Positions 35,283 to 45,895 of a stretch of 64,000 bases of DNA are shown piece by piece (positions within the stretch are counted from its first letter, which is position 1; every line of letters begins with the position of its first letter). Under the pieces are notes generated by a model that saw only the letters and a program-made list of their open reading frames with translations, was not told the origin of the DNA and searched no databases. A program made the translations under genes and the position numbers. This DNA is from Bombyx mori. Its lineage: Eukaryota; Arthropoda; Insecta; Lepidoptera; Bombycidae. The stretch is from assembly GCF_030269925.1 (NCBI RefSeq), contig NC_085111.1:5386142-5450141 (forward strand), written 5' to 3'.

Positions 35283-35504
35283 AAAGCCATATCCTCTGCT
35301 CTTGTTGGTTTGTCTGTCTGTAATGACGACGGCTTCTTCGATGTCGCCGTAAACCGCAAAATGTTCCCGAAGGCTTTTGTCGGTTGTGTGGTACGGCAGT
35401 CCACCGACGAAAAGTTTGGTCCAGGTGGTATCTTTCTGGCCCGGCAATGCGCCCAAAGCCAGAAGTCCATCGGACTCGGCCGGCAGAGCGCCCGCCATCA
35501 ACAT
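35283..35504 (-). CDS. RBM24/38-like protein, coding exon 1 (start and N-terminal half of RRM)
   Basis: This exon encodes 74 residues. Residues 1-25 are a leader, and the RRM begins at about residue 29 with the RNP2-like hexamer LFVGGL. It continues through [12 protein letters not shown] and [13 protein letters not shown] to the start of RNP1, KSRGYGF, at about residues 69-74. These motifs are almost diagnostic for RBM24/RBM38/SUP-12. The start at 35504 is the first in-frame ATG after an in-frame TAG at 35553-35555; a second ATG follows two codons later. The exon ends in phase 0 at a GTAAGA donor (35282-35277), which splits RNP1 just before its last residues. The family RRM binds RNA through the two aromatic RNP positions, F in LFVGGL and the Y/F pair in RGYGF, and all are present. 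Confidence 0.9.
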
Positions 35505-35870
35505 GCCTTGCACCGCCTCCGTTGCGCCGGCCACCTTTACACTCTTGAAACACTATCACAACCGCGAACGCGGTCTTTGAGTTTATTACCCACGCGAGTT
35601 CACTTGTAAACACTGAAGTGCGTATTGGCGGGTGACCGGCGTGGTAGTTGAGCGCGGACTGATGTACGATGCACGACTAACGACAGTACGTTCGCGTTCA
35701 CAGCGCACGTGGCGCTCCGATACTAATTTTAGCCCCCGCCGCGCCCCCCTCGTCACCAGATGCGTCGGCACCCGTCTGCCGGGCGGGCCACATGCGTTGC
35801 GTGCCCTACCATGTCCTGCTGCCTGCTACCCTCACGCTTCGCGCTCAGTGATACGCCTCGTTATCACGGT
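35505..35870 (-). promoter_or_regulatory. Probable 5' UTR and promoter-proximal region of the RBM24/38-like gene
   Basis: The 360 bases upstream of the ATG are much richer in GC and CpG than the surrounding AT-rich DNA, for example the run from 35720 to 35830. An in-frame TAG at 35553-35555 shows that the reading frame does not extend upstream within this exon. No TATA box is evident. Calling it a promoter is an inference from position and base composition; a non-coding upstream exon elsewhere is equally possible. Confidence 0.4.
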
Positions 35871-37596
35871 TCGTTTGTTCTTTGCTTATCAAACTTTCTG
35901 GGACTTCTCTTGAGATTGCGGTATCAAATTCAGTATTTGTCAAAATTTTAAGTCTGCTTTAGTTGAATTAAGCAGATGCATTTTCAAAACCAATTTCTGA
36001 ACAAGTATAGGTATAAGTTAAGTGGTTCTGAGCCTGGCCTTTGTCCACGGGCTACGTTGAGTACTTAAAATTAGGAGGGTAAGCTAGTCTCTTTTGGAGA
36101 CTGTAATAATATTAATAATAAGGGTGTCTACTATGCAGATATGTATTAATAAATCAAATAGTATTCTATTAATTTTAGAATTACATTATTAACGCGAATC
36201 TATGCTTGCTAATTGAACTTTCACATACCTAGTAATAGAGCAAAGAATCAGCATGATTTTTTGCGACGAAATACTTTAAGAGCTTCGTGAGAAGAGGTCA
36301 CATTATTCTGGTACTTTAAAATTGTGTGGCCGCAAGGCACTCCTTTTGTTCTAATAATATGAAAGATCAACTAGATCGTGGTATAGCGTGTTGTGGTCCC
36401 CCACTGCTTTTGCTAGGGCTAGTATTAAAAAATTCTCTCAGGTTGAGGTGTAACACACGATCAAAACGTCAAATGTCCTAGATGTAAAAAATCACTTAAC
36501 CAAGTTATTCTTAATCTATGTGAGGCTCTTATCAACAAAGCGCGTAAAATAGCTTTATCATACACAGACTAGTCTTATAAAAGCAAAGTCGGGTCAGGCG
36601 CGTTGATACAAGATAGTTGATAAGATTGATGTTACGTTATTAAACATAATACCATACAATTATCGGGTTCATTATTTTTATTTCAAACTTCGTTGGGGTT
36701 CCATGAACTCAAGTTTTTTTATTGTTTAGATGAGTGAACGATTGTTGGAGATCATAGATATCACAATATGAACGGTGCCACTGGCCTTGAAGCACGGAGT
36801 CAATATTTCAGTTGGATGGAATTGATGTAACGACTGCCCCGCTCTTCAAATCGAAACATGTGACGATACAATAAGTCCTATTACCAGCAAGTACCAGTTG
36901 GTGAACGCAGTTCTCTGACATGAAACTCAGCGAACGCTGCTGCCCCTTCATCAATTCAACGTCGAAGACGCTCTTATACGCCTTTTATAAGAAAAGTGGA
37001 AAGAGATGGTGCATACATAAATAAATATGATTTTTTTCTTTTAAGATATAGTAAGTTCTTGTATATCAAAAGTCATCCTGCGCATGCGCATGGTGGGCAG
37101 CGACTTAGCTCTGCCACTGGCATTGCTGACGTCCATGAGCGACGGTAACCACTTACCATAAGGAGGGCAGTACGCTGATCTGCCTACAAACGCAAAAAAA
37201 AATTGTATTTTTATATGATATTCTCCGAATTATTTCCCTGTCGATAATCCCGACCCAATGTATCGTTTCGAACGTGTGTACGGAAGGATTTTGGTTTTCT
37301 GCTCCACATTTCCCATTCAATTCTGTTGGCTTCTAATTGCAAAACTAGCCATTGGTCCTATATGGAACTTCTACGCTCATCCACAGAGACAGCTTCTACG
37401 ATGCTCACGGTTACGATCACGACGACCGTTCATTAGAATACATTCTGAACCCCACAACCCACGACCCAACCTGTGTCTAACGACTCTTTCCAAGTCTTCT
37501 CAAGCCCATGAAATCTACAGAATTGGACTAGAAACTGGAAACTAGATCTACAGAAATACTTCAATTCGTCCTGTCTTTTGTACGGTATGTCCTATA
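35871..37596. other. Intergenic DNA upstream of the RBM24/38-like gene
   Basis: This stretch holds a degraded minus-strand Bm1 remnant near 36720-36890 and a retroposon D copy (37095-37200). No coding region is supported. Confidence 0.55.
37095..37200 (+). repeat. Retroposon D copy with A tail
   Basis: TGGCATTGCTGACGTCCATG, GCGACGGTAACCACTTACCA and an ending run of A resemble 9640-9732. It is a short retroposon end. Confidence 0.65.
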
Positions 37597-38040
37597 TTTT
37601 ATCAGTGCGTCCTACCCGTGCTTACCTACGGAGCCGAAACGTGGACACTGACTATGGGACTGGTCCACCAATTAAAAGTTACTCAGCGAGCTATGGAGCG
37701 AGCTATGCTCGGTTTGTCATTGCGAGACCGAATACGTAATGAGGTCATTCGGGCAAAAACCAAAGTGATCGATATAGCTCGCAGAGTTAGTAAGCTGAAG
37801 TGGCAGTGGGCTGGTCACATATGTCGCAGAACCGATAACCGTTGGGGTAGACGTGTTCTGGAGTGGAGACCGCGAACCGGCAAACGTAGTGTAGGATGCC
37901 CTCCTGCTAGATGGAGCGACGACCTGCGCAAGGCAGCTGGCAGTAACTGGATGCGTGGAACCGAAGATCGGGTTCAGTGGCGAGCTTTGGGGGAGGCCTA
38001 TGTCCAGCAGTGGACTGCCGCAGGCTGATGATGATGACTA
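37597..38040 (+). pseudogene. RTE-type non-LTR retrotransposon, 3' end of the reverse transcriptase ORF
   Basis: The frame from about 37597 to the TGA at 38026-38028 encodes the C-terminal end of a LINE endonuclease-reverse transcriptase: TYGAETWTLT, then ERAMLGLSLRDRIRNE, KLKWQWAGHICRRTDNRWGR and EAYVQQWTAAG. This end is common in Bombyx and other moths. The catalytic RT and endonuclease parts are missing, so the copy is 5'-truncated and dead. It finishes in a short TGA/TGATGATGAC repeat tail, which is characteristic of RTE-clade elements that lack poly(A). The open frame has no internal stop over about 140 codons, so it is fairly young. Confidence 0.85.
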
Positions 38041-38288
38041 TATTTTATAGGGAGTGCTCTAAGGAATTATTTCAGATGATCGTTACATCTCATTTATATT
38101 ATTGCAACGCCCGCCACCAGAGCAGAGTTCATCCTTACTATTTAGAATCACTGCGTTAATTCAAAGTGCGTTTTCAGAGTTTTTTTTTTGCCACGTTCCA
38201 TCTGACTTTGGAATAAACTTCCCTCCACATTGCTTACTGAGCGCTATGTGTGTCATGTTTTTTTTTTTTTTTGGAACGAAGTTCCTTA

Positions 38289-38534
38289 TTTATTTTTTAT
38301 TACTTTGATGTGTGGACGAGCTCACAGCCCACCTGGTGTTAAGTGGTTACTGAAGCCCATAGACATCTACAACGTAAATGCGCCACACACCTTGAGATAT
38401 AGTTCTAAGGTCTCAGTACAGTTACAACGGCTGCCCCACCCTTCAAACCGAAACGCATTACTGCTTCACGGCAGAAATAGGCGGAGCGGTGGTACCTACC
38501 CGTGCGGACTCACAAGAGGTCCTACCACCAGTAA
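38289..38534 (-). mobile_element. Bm1 SINE, 5'-truncated
   Basis: A T-rich run, TGTGGACGAGCTCACAGCCC, GCGCCACACACCTTGAGATA, CCGAAACGCATTACTGCTTC and CCTACCACCAGTAAT are in order. The upstream segment TTTGGAACGAAGTTCC (38271-38286) also occurs near 16057 and belongs to some other repeat. Confidence 0.9.
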
Positions 38535-38614
38535 TATTAATTCTTTATATAATTTTATAAAATTCTTTTCAAAGCAGGTTTGAAAATATTCCTCGAGGAT
38601 AGGTAGAAGCTTGG

Positions 38615-38705
38615 CTATGCCTTTGGCATTAGGGCCGTTTGTAAGCGACGGTGACCACTCACCATCAAATGGGCCGTGAGCTCATCGAACACAAGGAAGT
38701 AAGGA
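38615..38705 (+). repeat. Retroposon D fragment
   Basis: GCGACGGTGACCACTCACCA and TCAAATGGGCCGTGAGCTC resemble the family at 9640-9732 with more mutations. Confidence 0.5.
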
Positions 38706-39185
38706 TTTATAACACACATTTTTTTTGAATAGTGTTTTTTTGTATCTTTGATAAGATACAAAATTTTACGTAAAAGATAATAAATAAATTTAATAAATAA
38801 ATAAAAAACAACACTAAAATGTTCCTTCAAGCAGGCTTATCAGTTAAGTACATGGACGCGAGTAACTATCGAAAATATATAGAATTTTCCAAGGCTTTTC
38901 CGAGTCATAGACATAATTAAGACTCCTTTTACGGTTTACAATTTAAAGTTAAATAGTAAAAAAACGAGATAAGCCGTATAATTACTTTAATAATATCATG
39001 CATAAAAAGTAAAGTGGTGGACTTAATTCCTTATGCGTCCATACCAGTCAACCAGGGGTGATGTAGAGAGTGCTGCAGCAGGGGTATTGCTTTATTGAAA
39101 ATAAAATATTATGTGTCATTAACACAATCAAAAAACACACATAGCATACATATGTATATGTACATAACATATAACGTTGTTCACA

Positions 39186-40475
39186 CAAGGGCGGGATGAT
39201 AAGTAACTAGCCTAACACTAAAACACTTAACTTTTCGTGATAAAATTAATTTTATTTTTCGACATAGTCTCCGTGAACTTCTACGCACTTATTCCATCTT
39301 CGTTATAAAGCAGTAATGCCTTCCATAAAATGATTTCTTTCGAGGCCTGCAAAATACTCCTCTACAGCGGCTATGACTTCATCATTTGTGGCAAATTTCT
39401 GTCCGCCCAAAAAAGTTTTGAGCTTAGGGAATAAGTGGAAGTCTGATGGCGCTATATCAGGCGAATAAGGTGGGTGGGACAGCAAATCATACTTCAATTC
39501 GTTGATTTTTGCCATAGCTTTAACACATGTGTGAACCCTAGCGTTGTCTTGGGGGAAGATGATTTTTTTTCGCCAAATCTGGTCGTTTTTGCTGAATACA
39601 TTGATGAAAATTATCTAGAAAATTAGCGTAGTATTCTCCATTAATCGTTTGACCTTTAGGAAGGTAATCTATCAACAAGATCCCATCTGCATCCCAAAAG
39701 ACGGAAGCCATCACTTTTCCAGCCGACTTTACAGCCATGGCCTTTTTGGAGCCGGGCATCGCAATTGCGTCCACTGTTTTGATTGAATTTTTGATTCTGG
39801 CGTGTAATAACGAACCCATGTTTCATCTGTTGTTACAAATCGACGTAAAGATCGGCATTATTACTCTGAAACGGTCCAGACATTCTTTTGACTTTTGCAC
39901 CCGAAGCCTCTTTTGATTGTGCGTAAGCAATTGCGGCACCCAACGGGCCGATGACTTTTTCATATTTAATTCCTCACTTAAGATATGATGTACCCGGTCT
40001 TTTGAGATACCTGTAGTATCAGCTGTTTCAGATAACTTCAATCGTCGATCTGTTAAAACCATATCATGTACTTTCACGACCATTTCCGGAGTCGTGACGC
40101 TTTTTGGACGTACGGGGCGGGCTTCATCTTGGACACATGTACAACCGCGTTTAAACTCAGCCACCCAGTTTTTTACTGTGGTATAAGAAGGAGCACATCC
40201 ACCCTAAGCATTATTTAACTCGTCATAGATATCTTTCCCCTTCGTGCCCTTCATATGAAGAAACTTTATCACCGCTCTTTGTTCAATTTTATCCATTTTG
40301 AAAACACTTGACGAAATATATTTTCAAATGACAAAAAATCAATAAAATTTTCACGCCACCAAATTCAAATTTAGAACACAGGTAGCCAGAGATACGAATT
40401 TAAAAATGACATATATATTTTTTTAATTTTAACTTTTTAAATAGTAGAGGCTAGTTACTTATCATCCCGCTCTCG
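39186..40475 (-). mobile_element. mariner-family DNA transposon, full-length but inactive
   Basis: The 1,290-bp element has inverted ends of about 28 bp sharing GCGGGATGATAAGTAACTAG, at 39191 and reversed near 40470. Length and transposase are typical of mariner. The right flank is TA (40476-40477) and the left flank is CA, consistent with one mutated base of a TA target duplication. The encoded transposase is broken. Confidence 0.88.
39303..40296 (-). pseudogene. mariner transposase pseudogene (DD34D)
   Basis: The frame starts ATG at 40296 (MDKIEQRAVIKFLHMKGTKG...), with an N-terminal helix-turn-helix part. It hits an in-frame TAG about 30 codons in, before GGCAPSYTTVKNWVAEFKRG. Frame changes occur near 39823 and 39540. 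Catalytic landmarks survive in pieces: TDETW near 39820-39830, a VFWDADG block, and HPPYSPDIAPSDFHLF near 39430-39480 with the third aspartate. The C-terminal frame ends at 39303. The disabling mutations mean no functional protein; mobilisation in trans is possible only if the ends are still recognised. Confidence 0.88.
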
Positions 40476-42284
40476 TATTATATCATAATTTTGACAGAGT
40501 TCTGTAATTTTGACTGCATTCTGTTTTGTCGAACATCGACACCAATGCTCCCACCAATGATACAATTGAACTGAATAATGATTGCTGATAGCTCGCGTGG
40601 TCGGGTGTTCGTGGAGGCATCGTATACCAGATCTCTATCTTAAAATAGCCGGTCACATTATTATCATAAAAAGAGAAACAAAAAATTGAGCGTTTATGGG
40701 AAAATAACTTACCGGTGACCCGAAGGCCGCTCCAGCTGCACAAAGATAGGTAGAAATCGAATTCTCAACTGCATTGGTATACTAGTTACCCATCCTTCAA
40801 GCTGGAACCCATAATTGCTTCGCTGCAAATAAACAAACAAGAAGTACCCCCGATCGTGTTTGCAGCATGTCCGGTAAGTATAGTTAGGGGGGGCTAGGAG
40901 TAAAGGAGATAAGTAGAGAGTGTGATTCTAGTTTTTTTCTCCCTGCCAATTCGTTGGTGGCCCTTAGGCCCTTAGGTCGTGACTGGTGCTTGAGGGACCT
41001 AAAAGCACCAAGAGTGAATCTGGGTGGAACTTCAAGGTGACGGTGGCTTTCGCAAAATAATGTCTATGGGTTTTGGTAATCAGATCATGAGCTCGTTAAT
41101 TCATCTTTTATTAGTGAAACTAAGAATGGATATCTATAATAATATGTAATGGAAAGCGTGCAGAGCATTTCATATTAATATAACTAAAGGCTATCATAAT
41201 AAAATGCGTACAAAAAATTTGGGTGTCATTGCTTCTGATCGTTGAACAGTTCTTTTAGCTTCATGACAATTCCGAATCTCGTTTCAGGTAATTCTTACTA
41301 TAAAACGCATTAACAGGCGCAGAAACTAAACTCAACCTCGATGCACTTAACGTTCCAATATAAGCACGTTTAAAATTTATTATAAGAATTGTATTGTTAT
41401 ATAACTCCCAAAATTAAGATCAGGAAGATCTTTGTTGAAAAAATTGTATAATTTAATAAATTCTAAAACTTTATTTATGGTACACAGTGACGTACGTATG
41501 ATGTGTGGTGTAAAAAAAACAAAATGACAGTCCACGCTGCCTACAAACCGTTGCGCAACAATGGACGTCTAATATTTGAAAATAACTGGTCCACATTCTT
41601 ACTTCGGTACGATTTCGTCACAATTTGTATTTGGCAATAGTTACCCGTGTGCCAGCCGAGTTGCCTTCAGTCAGCTGTGCTGATCAGCTGTAGCTTCCTT
41701 TTAACGTAAAAACTTTCCTTTTTTTTGATGCATCTTCTTTTGTATTTCGTGAAACTGACGCAGTTGTTACGAATTTTGAATTTGTCAATTTTTACGGTTT
41801 ATTATGAGAGTTCTGTAGAAAAAATTGTTTGGTACATTCTTTTGTTTCACTACGGTGATCTAACTCCGCAAGTTACAAAACTCAGATAGAGGAAAATAAA
41901 CATGGTGTCATTGAGGAAAAGTTTAAAAAGTTAGGTTAAAATGCTGAAATTGAATTGTTGACATTTTGATTGACGTAGCCAAAAACGGGCAGGTAGTTTG
42001 GAGTCGATCCTGAAACTCGTCTTCTAATCCTAAGCCTTGAAAGCGTTGCTGAAGATTGAAATTATCGACAGGAAAAAGTTCTACCCACCGAGTATGTACA
42101 TGATATTAGTAATTACTAGGAAATATTTCATCCCTAAAACTTTGCCAATTCATTTTCTAAAAAAAATTATACTGCAATAGTCAACAGTTACATACTCGCA
42201 GTTGAGTTTATTTAACTGTTATACTTAATAAATTAATTGTTATACTGAAGGTACGATCGATAAATTAAGGTATACAAAAATTTG
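40476..42284. other. Intergenic DNA, few recognisable features
   Basis: Diverged Bm1-like scraps are suspected near 40765-40850 and 41010-41100 (GGTCTATGGG and GAGCTCGTTA pieces). Nothing else is recognised. Confidence 0.45.
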
Positions 42285-42505
42285 AAGTCGTCGTGGCCTA
42301 ACGGATAAGACGTCCGGTGCATTCGTGTTGAGCGATGCACCGGTGTTCGAATCCCGCAGGCGAGTACCAATTTTTCTAATGAAATACGTACTCAACAAAT
42401 GCTCACGATTGATTTCCACGGTGAAGGAATAACATCGTGTAATAAAAATGAAACCCGCAAAATTATAATTTGCGTAATTACTGGTGGTAGGACCTCTTGT
42501 GAGTC
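42285..42505 (+). mobile_element. Bm1 SINE, intact tRNA-like head, 3'-truncated
   Basis: It begins GTCGTCGTGGCCTAACGGAT (tRNA-like D arm and box A), continues to GGTGTTCGAATCCCGCAGG (box B/T arm) at about 42343, then ATTGATTTCCACGGTGAAGG, and reaches GGTAGGACCTCTTGTGAGTC before similarity ends. The head resembles an arginine-type tRNA. It is the best-preserved internal Pol III promoter among Bm1 copies here, although the copy lacks the tail needed for retroposition. Confidence 0.9.
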
Positions 42506-43949
42506 AACAAACGTATTTTTTTCAGATGTTGGAAATGTATTGTTAAGTAGAGTTCAGTGTATTGTCAACTTCATAAAGACCTCTAAACGAAGATACAAAG
42601 CACCACAATGTTGCTGAAATATGAACACAATAAATTCAAATAATATTCAATAATAATAAAAATTAAACCTTCGAAAATGAAAATTTTATTCAACTAAGTA
42701 CACTCTTTCTCTTCAGATGCAATACTCATATACTCCAGCTTCAGTTTTGAGAACTGCATAAACTCTCGAAATAATTTTCGTTCGTAACTTAAAACCCTCA
42801 AAATACTCGGAAATCAAAAAGGGACTTCAATATTGATTTTTTGGTTGCCTAGACGAATTTGGGATGTGAGGGACCCCTAAAACGGTACAGTACCTGACAA
42901 CGAAGGGTGGGGTCGTCGGGTTCATTGATCGCTTTCATTGTGAAACGTGCGCGTGCGATGACAGCTGCCCTTGCACCCCTACGTTAGGGTAGGCAGATGG
43001 CAGAAATTGATTTTTATCCATTGAACAATACTGAACTTGTAATATCTTATATTATAGTGAGCATTTCTGCATTCCAAATGCTATAAAGAATGTTAGAACG
43101 TACTTTAAAATTTCTTAATGGAATTTAACATTGAAAAATTTAGTTTATTTTGTAAATTAGTGTTTCGTCCGGTATAAACGAGTGAGAATATTAAATTATG
43201 AATAATTTATTTATAAAAAATAAAGTCTCTCATCGTAGCTTATCGGGTTCTACTTCCATTAAAGTTTCAGTAGCTTCCCCCCATTTTACTGGGTCACATT
43301 ATTTTATTTCATCTTGTTTATTTTCATTCAATTAGAGATAAATCAATTTTATTTCATTTCCCTCCATTGTCAATTTTATTTAGTTTCCCTCCATTTTAGG
43401 TACTTGTCATATGTAGCACAACGCAAATGACGCATTCACCACGAGATCCACAAAGCCGTCCATCCGATTTTTTAATTTGACTTTTTGTGACGAAGACACT
43501 CACTATAAACGGAATGTACGTAAATTATGTACATCCAAAATAATTTATTCATCTACAATCGCATACTTTTCAGCGAAATGATTCTTGACATAACCGAGAA
43601 TAAAGGTGACTTTAAATAAAAAAAATGTGAAGACCAAAACTCGATGCTCCATTTAGAGTTTGTGAACTTATATTTATAAATCTCACTATAATATTACAGT
43701 TTACATTACATTAGAGATTACACATATCAGATCCAATTTTTCGGATTATGATGAATTTTTTGTTGATAGTAGATTCCGTTCTACCTATTTCTGTCTCAAA
43801 GTAGTCGTACAATCTGATTTGTAGTGTGAGACAGCCGCTGTACAGTACAATTGAGACCTCAACCTTAAGTGGCAAGGTGGTGGCGGCATTCGCGTCGGTA
43901 ACAAATATTACACCAGATGATCCTTTGAGAGCTCACACATTTAAGTAAA
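42506..43949. other. Intergenic DNA with a diverged Bm1 remnant
   Basis: A degraded plus-strand Bm1 is visible at about 43785-43945 (CTACCTATTTCTGTCTCAAA, GTGTGAGACAGCCGCTGTAC, GTGGCAAGGTGGTGGCGGCA). The rest is AT-rich with no supported gene. Confidence 0.5.
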
Positions 43950-44042
43950 CTAGAGGTCTCGCAGTAGTCGAAATTCGATTATAATTAATTGGAATTGTAT
44001 AATGGAGTTTGTACACTATTATGATTGTATTTTATACTTCTA

Positions 44043-45282
44043 CTAGCTGACCCGGCAAACGTTGTGTTGCCTTAAATAAGATTTCTAGGGAAATTCTACT
44101 GTAGAAAAAAACCCTAATTTAACCACATAATACCTCATTATAAACAAAAAAAAAATCCAACAAATTAAAATAAATGTTTGGGGTGGACAACCCTTCCTTC
44201 ACTTAGGGGTATGAAAAATAGATAGTAGCCGATTCTCAGACCTACTGAACATACTATTGATACACAAATAAAACCAAAAAAACATGGCTGAAAAATGTAT
44301 AGTATTGTATAGTTCTCAAATATATTAAGTGTATAATCTATGATGTATAGTGAGTAGGTAAGACAGGAGACCGGCTTCGTCCTCATCCCTACTACGTGAT
44401 GTTTGCTGAATGAGTGGTGACTCCTGGCGGGGATAGCTGATCGATTGATAGTTGATCAGTAGTCGACCGGCGAGGGCGGGAGATCAAATTCAATTAAAAA
44501 AAATCATAATTAAAGGAACTTGAAATTATAAACTCTGAATAAGAATTTATCGTACTACAATTATAATATTTGATTGCCATCTTGCAACCTTATTGCGGAT
44601 CTGTGCATAGAATAAAAAAATATATTAATCGGGATGGAAAAATAGGGGTTGATCGTATAAGAGTGAAAATTGAGAGTAATATGTTTTTTTTTTATTTTAA
44701 GTCATGACAAAACAAAATAAAAAACTTGCCAAAAAAATTAAAGTTTATATTTAACAAATAAAAAATAGGGGTTGATCATAGAGGGATGAAAAATTTAGAG
44801 TAACATCAGATTTTTTATTTTAATTCATGACAAAATAAAAATGAAAATCTTGCCAAAAAAAATAAAGTTTATAATTAACAAATAAAAAATAGGGGTTAAT
44901 CGTAGAGGGGTGAAAATTTCAGAGTAATATGAATTTTTTTATTCTACGTCATGACAAAATAAAAACAAAATTCTCGCAAAAAAATTTAAAGTTTTTAATT
45001 AGCAAATAAAAAATAAGGGTTGATCGGAGAAGGATGAAAATTGAGGATTGTATGTATTTTTGTATGTTGTATCATAAAAAAATAGAAATTAAAAATTTTG
45101 TCTAAAAAATTAAAAAAAAATTTTTGTGGTGGACTACTCCTAACATTTAGGGGGATGAAAAATAGATGTTGGCCGATTCTCATAGATACCGGATAAGCAC
45201 AAAAAATTTCATCAAAATCGGTCAAGCCGTTTCGGAGGAGTATGGCAACGAAAACTGTGACACGAGAATTTTATATATTAGA
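44043..45282 (-). mobile_element. Helitron-like element (lepidopteran type) nested in another Helitron
   Basis: On the minus strand it starts TCTAATATATAAAATTCTCG and ends GTTTGCCGGGTCAGCTAG, with a GGCAA/TTGCC hairpin about 10 bases before CTAG. It sits exactly between A (44042) and T (45283) of the host element; the uninterrupted copy at 8105-8529 has those bases adjacent. It carries no RepHel coding sequence and is therefore non-autonomous. Its interior is a tandem array (44640-45120). Confidence 0.85.
44640..45120. repeat. Four tandem units of about 124 bp inside the nested Helitron
   Basis: Units start near 44645, 44768, 44892 and 45016, each with AGGGGTTGATCGT-like, GATGAAAATT-like, ATGACAAAATAAAA and TTTAACAAATAAAAAATA-like blocks. 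Identity between units falls toward the right. Such internal minisatellites are known in lepidopteran Helitrons. Confidence 0.88.
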
Positions 45283-45342
45283 TAATCACAAATTTCGCCA
45301 AGGCTACACTATAAAAAAATATTATTATAGACAAACAATATT

Positions 45343-45620
45343 TGAGTCGTCTATTATCAAAGGCGGCAATCTGTACATTTGGACAAAAAAATTTTATTGA
45401 TATGTCAATACAGATTTATTTGAATATAATCGTCTCCTTCAAAGAATACGGTTCAAAACCTGCATTAAATAAAGGTTAATAGTTAACCTGTTATTTATCT
45501 AAGATGTCGTTCCGAAGAGTTTTGTGACTGCCAATGGAATACAAAGTCAATAATTCGTTTTTCTGATTTACCAATCATTGTCCAAAAGTCAGATTGCCGC
45601 CTTTGATAATAGACGACTCA
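45343..45620. mobile_element. MITE with perfect 31-bp inverted ends, copy 2
   Basis: TGAGTCGTCTATTATCAAAG continues into GCGGCAATCTG and is mirrored exactly at 45590-45620. The interior matches 16080-16319. Comparison with the empty site in 8105-8529 suggests a short target duplication, ATTT if the element is taken to start at GAGTC or TT if it starts at TGAGTC. No coding sequence is present. Confidence 0.88.
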
Positions 45621-45895
45621 TTTAATCTATTCTCAATTTGACCACAGACGTCAAGAACAAAAGCTTGACAATAAATAGTATGCATGCGTGTGTGCGTCAA
45701 ATACATGGTATGTAGTGTGTGTAATCTTTTCTTTATTGATTTAATGTATCTTTTATGCATTATTTAAAAAAAATATTAGCATTATGCACTACTTCTCGAT
45801 ATTCTCTATAAGTGTGGAAAATTTCATACTCCTCCGTCCGCGCAATTTTCGTAAAAAGAGATACAAAGTTTTTGCTTCACGTACTAATATATAGA

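Larger units (their letters stand above)
500..35504 (-). other. RBM24/RBM38-like RNA-binding protein gene (locus, 3' end outside window)
   Basis: The minus-strand gene is reconstructed from four exons at 35504-35283, 28491-28365, 3811-3739 and 735-500. All visible junctions use GT/AG, and phases are 0, 1, 2 and 1 after successive exons. The joined product starts with a short Ala/Gly/Leu-rich leader, then one RRM that is close to the RBM24/RBM38/SUP-12 type, then an Ala/Gly/Tyr/Gln-rich tail. This family binds GU-rich RNA and controls alternative splicing and mRNA stability, notably in muscle; that role is inferred from the family. About 177 residues are visible. The exon-4 donor at 494-499 indicates further exons left of the window. 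Introns total more than 34 kb and hold nearly all the repeats listed between 736 and 35282. Confidence 0.88.
43950..45895 (-). mobile_element. Helitron-like element carrying two nested insertions
   Basis: On the minus strand it starts TCTATATATTAGTACGTGAA and ends with CTAG at 43953-43950, flanked by A (43949) and T (45896). Outside the insertions it matches the 8105-8529 copy throughout, including the segment near the terminal hairpin (GTCGAAATTCGA; the outer stem is mutated here). Insertions occupy 44043-45282 and 45343-45620. Confidence 0.82.

Noticed and set aside
35310..35609. 99-codon plus-strand frame
   Set aside because: It is the complement of RBM24/38-like exon 1 and its leader.
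42285..42360. A functional tRNA gene
   Set aside because: The tRNA-like box A and box B belong to the head of a Bm1 SINE; the acceptor stem is not formed and the sequence continues into the SINE body.
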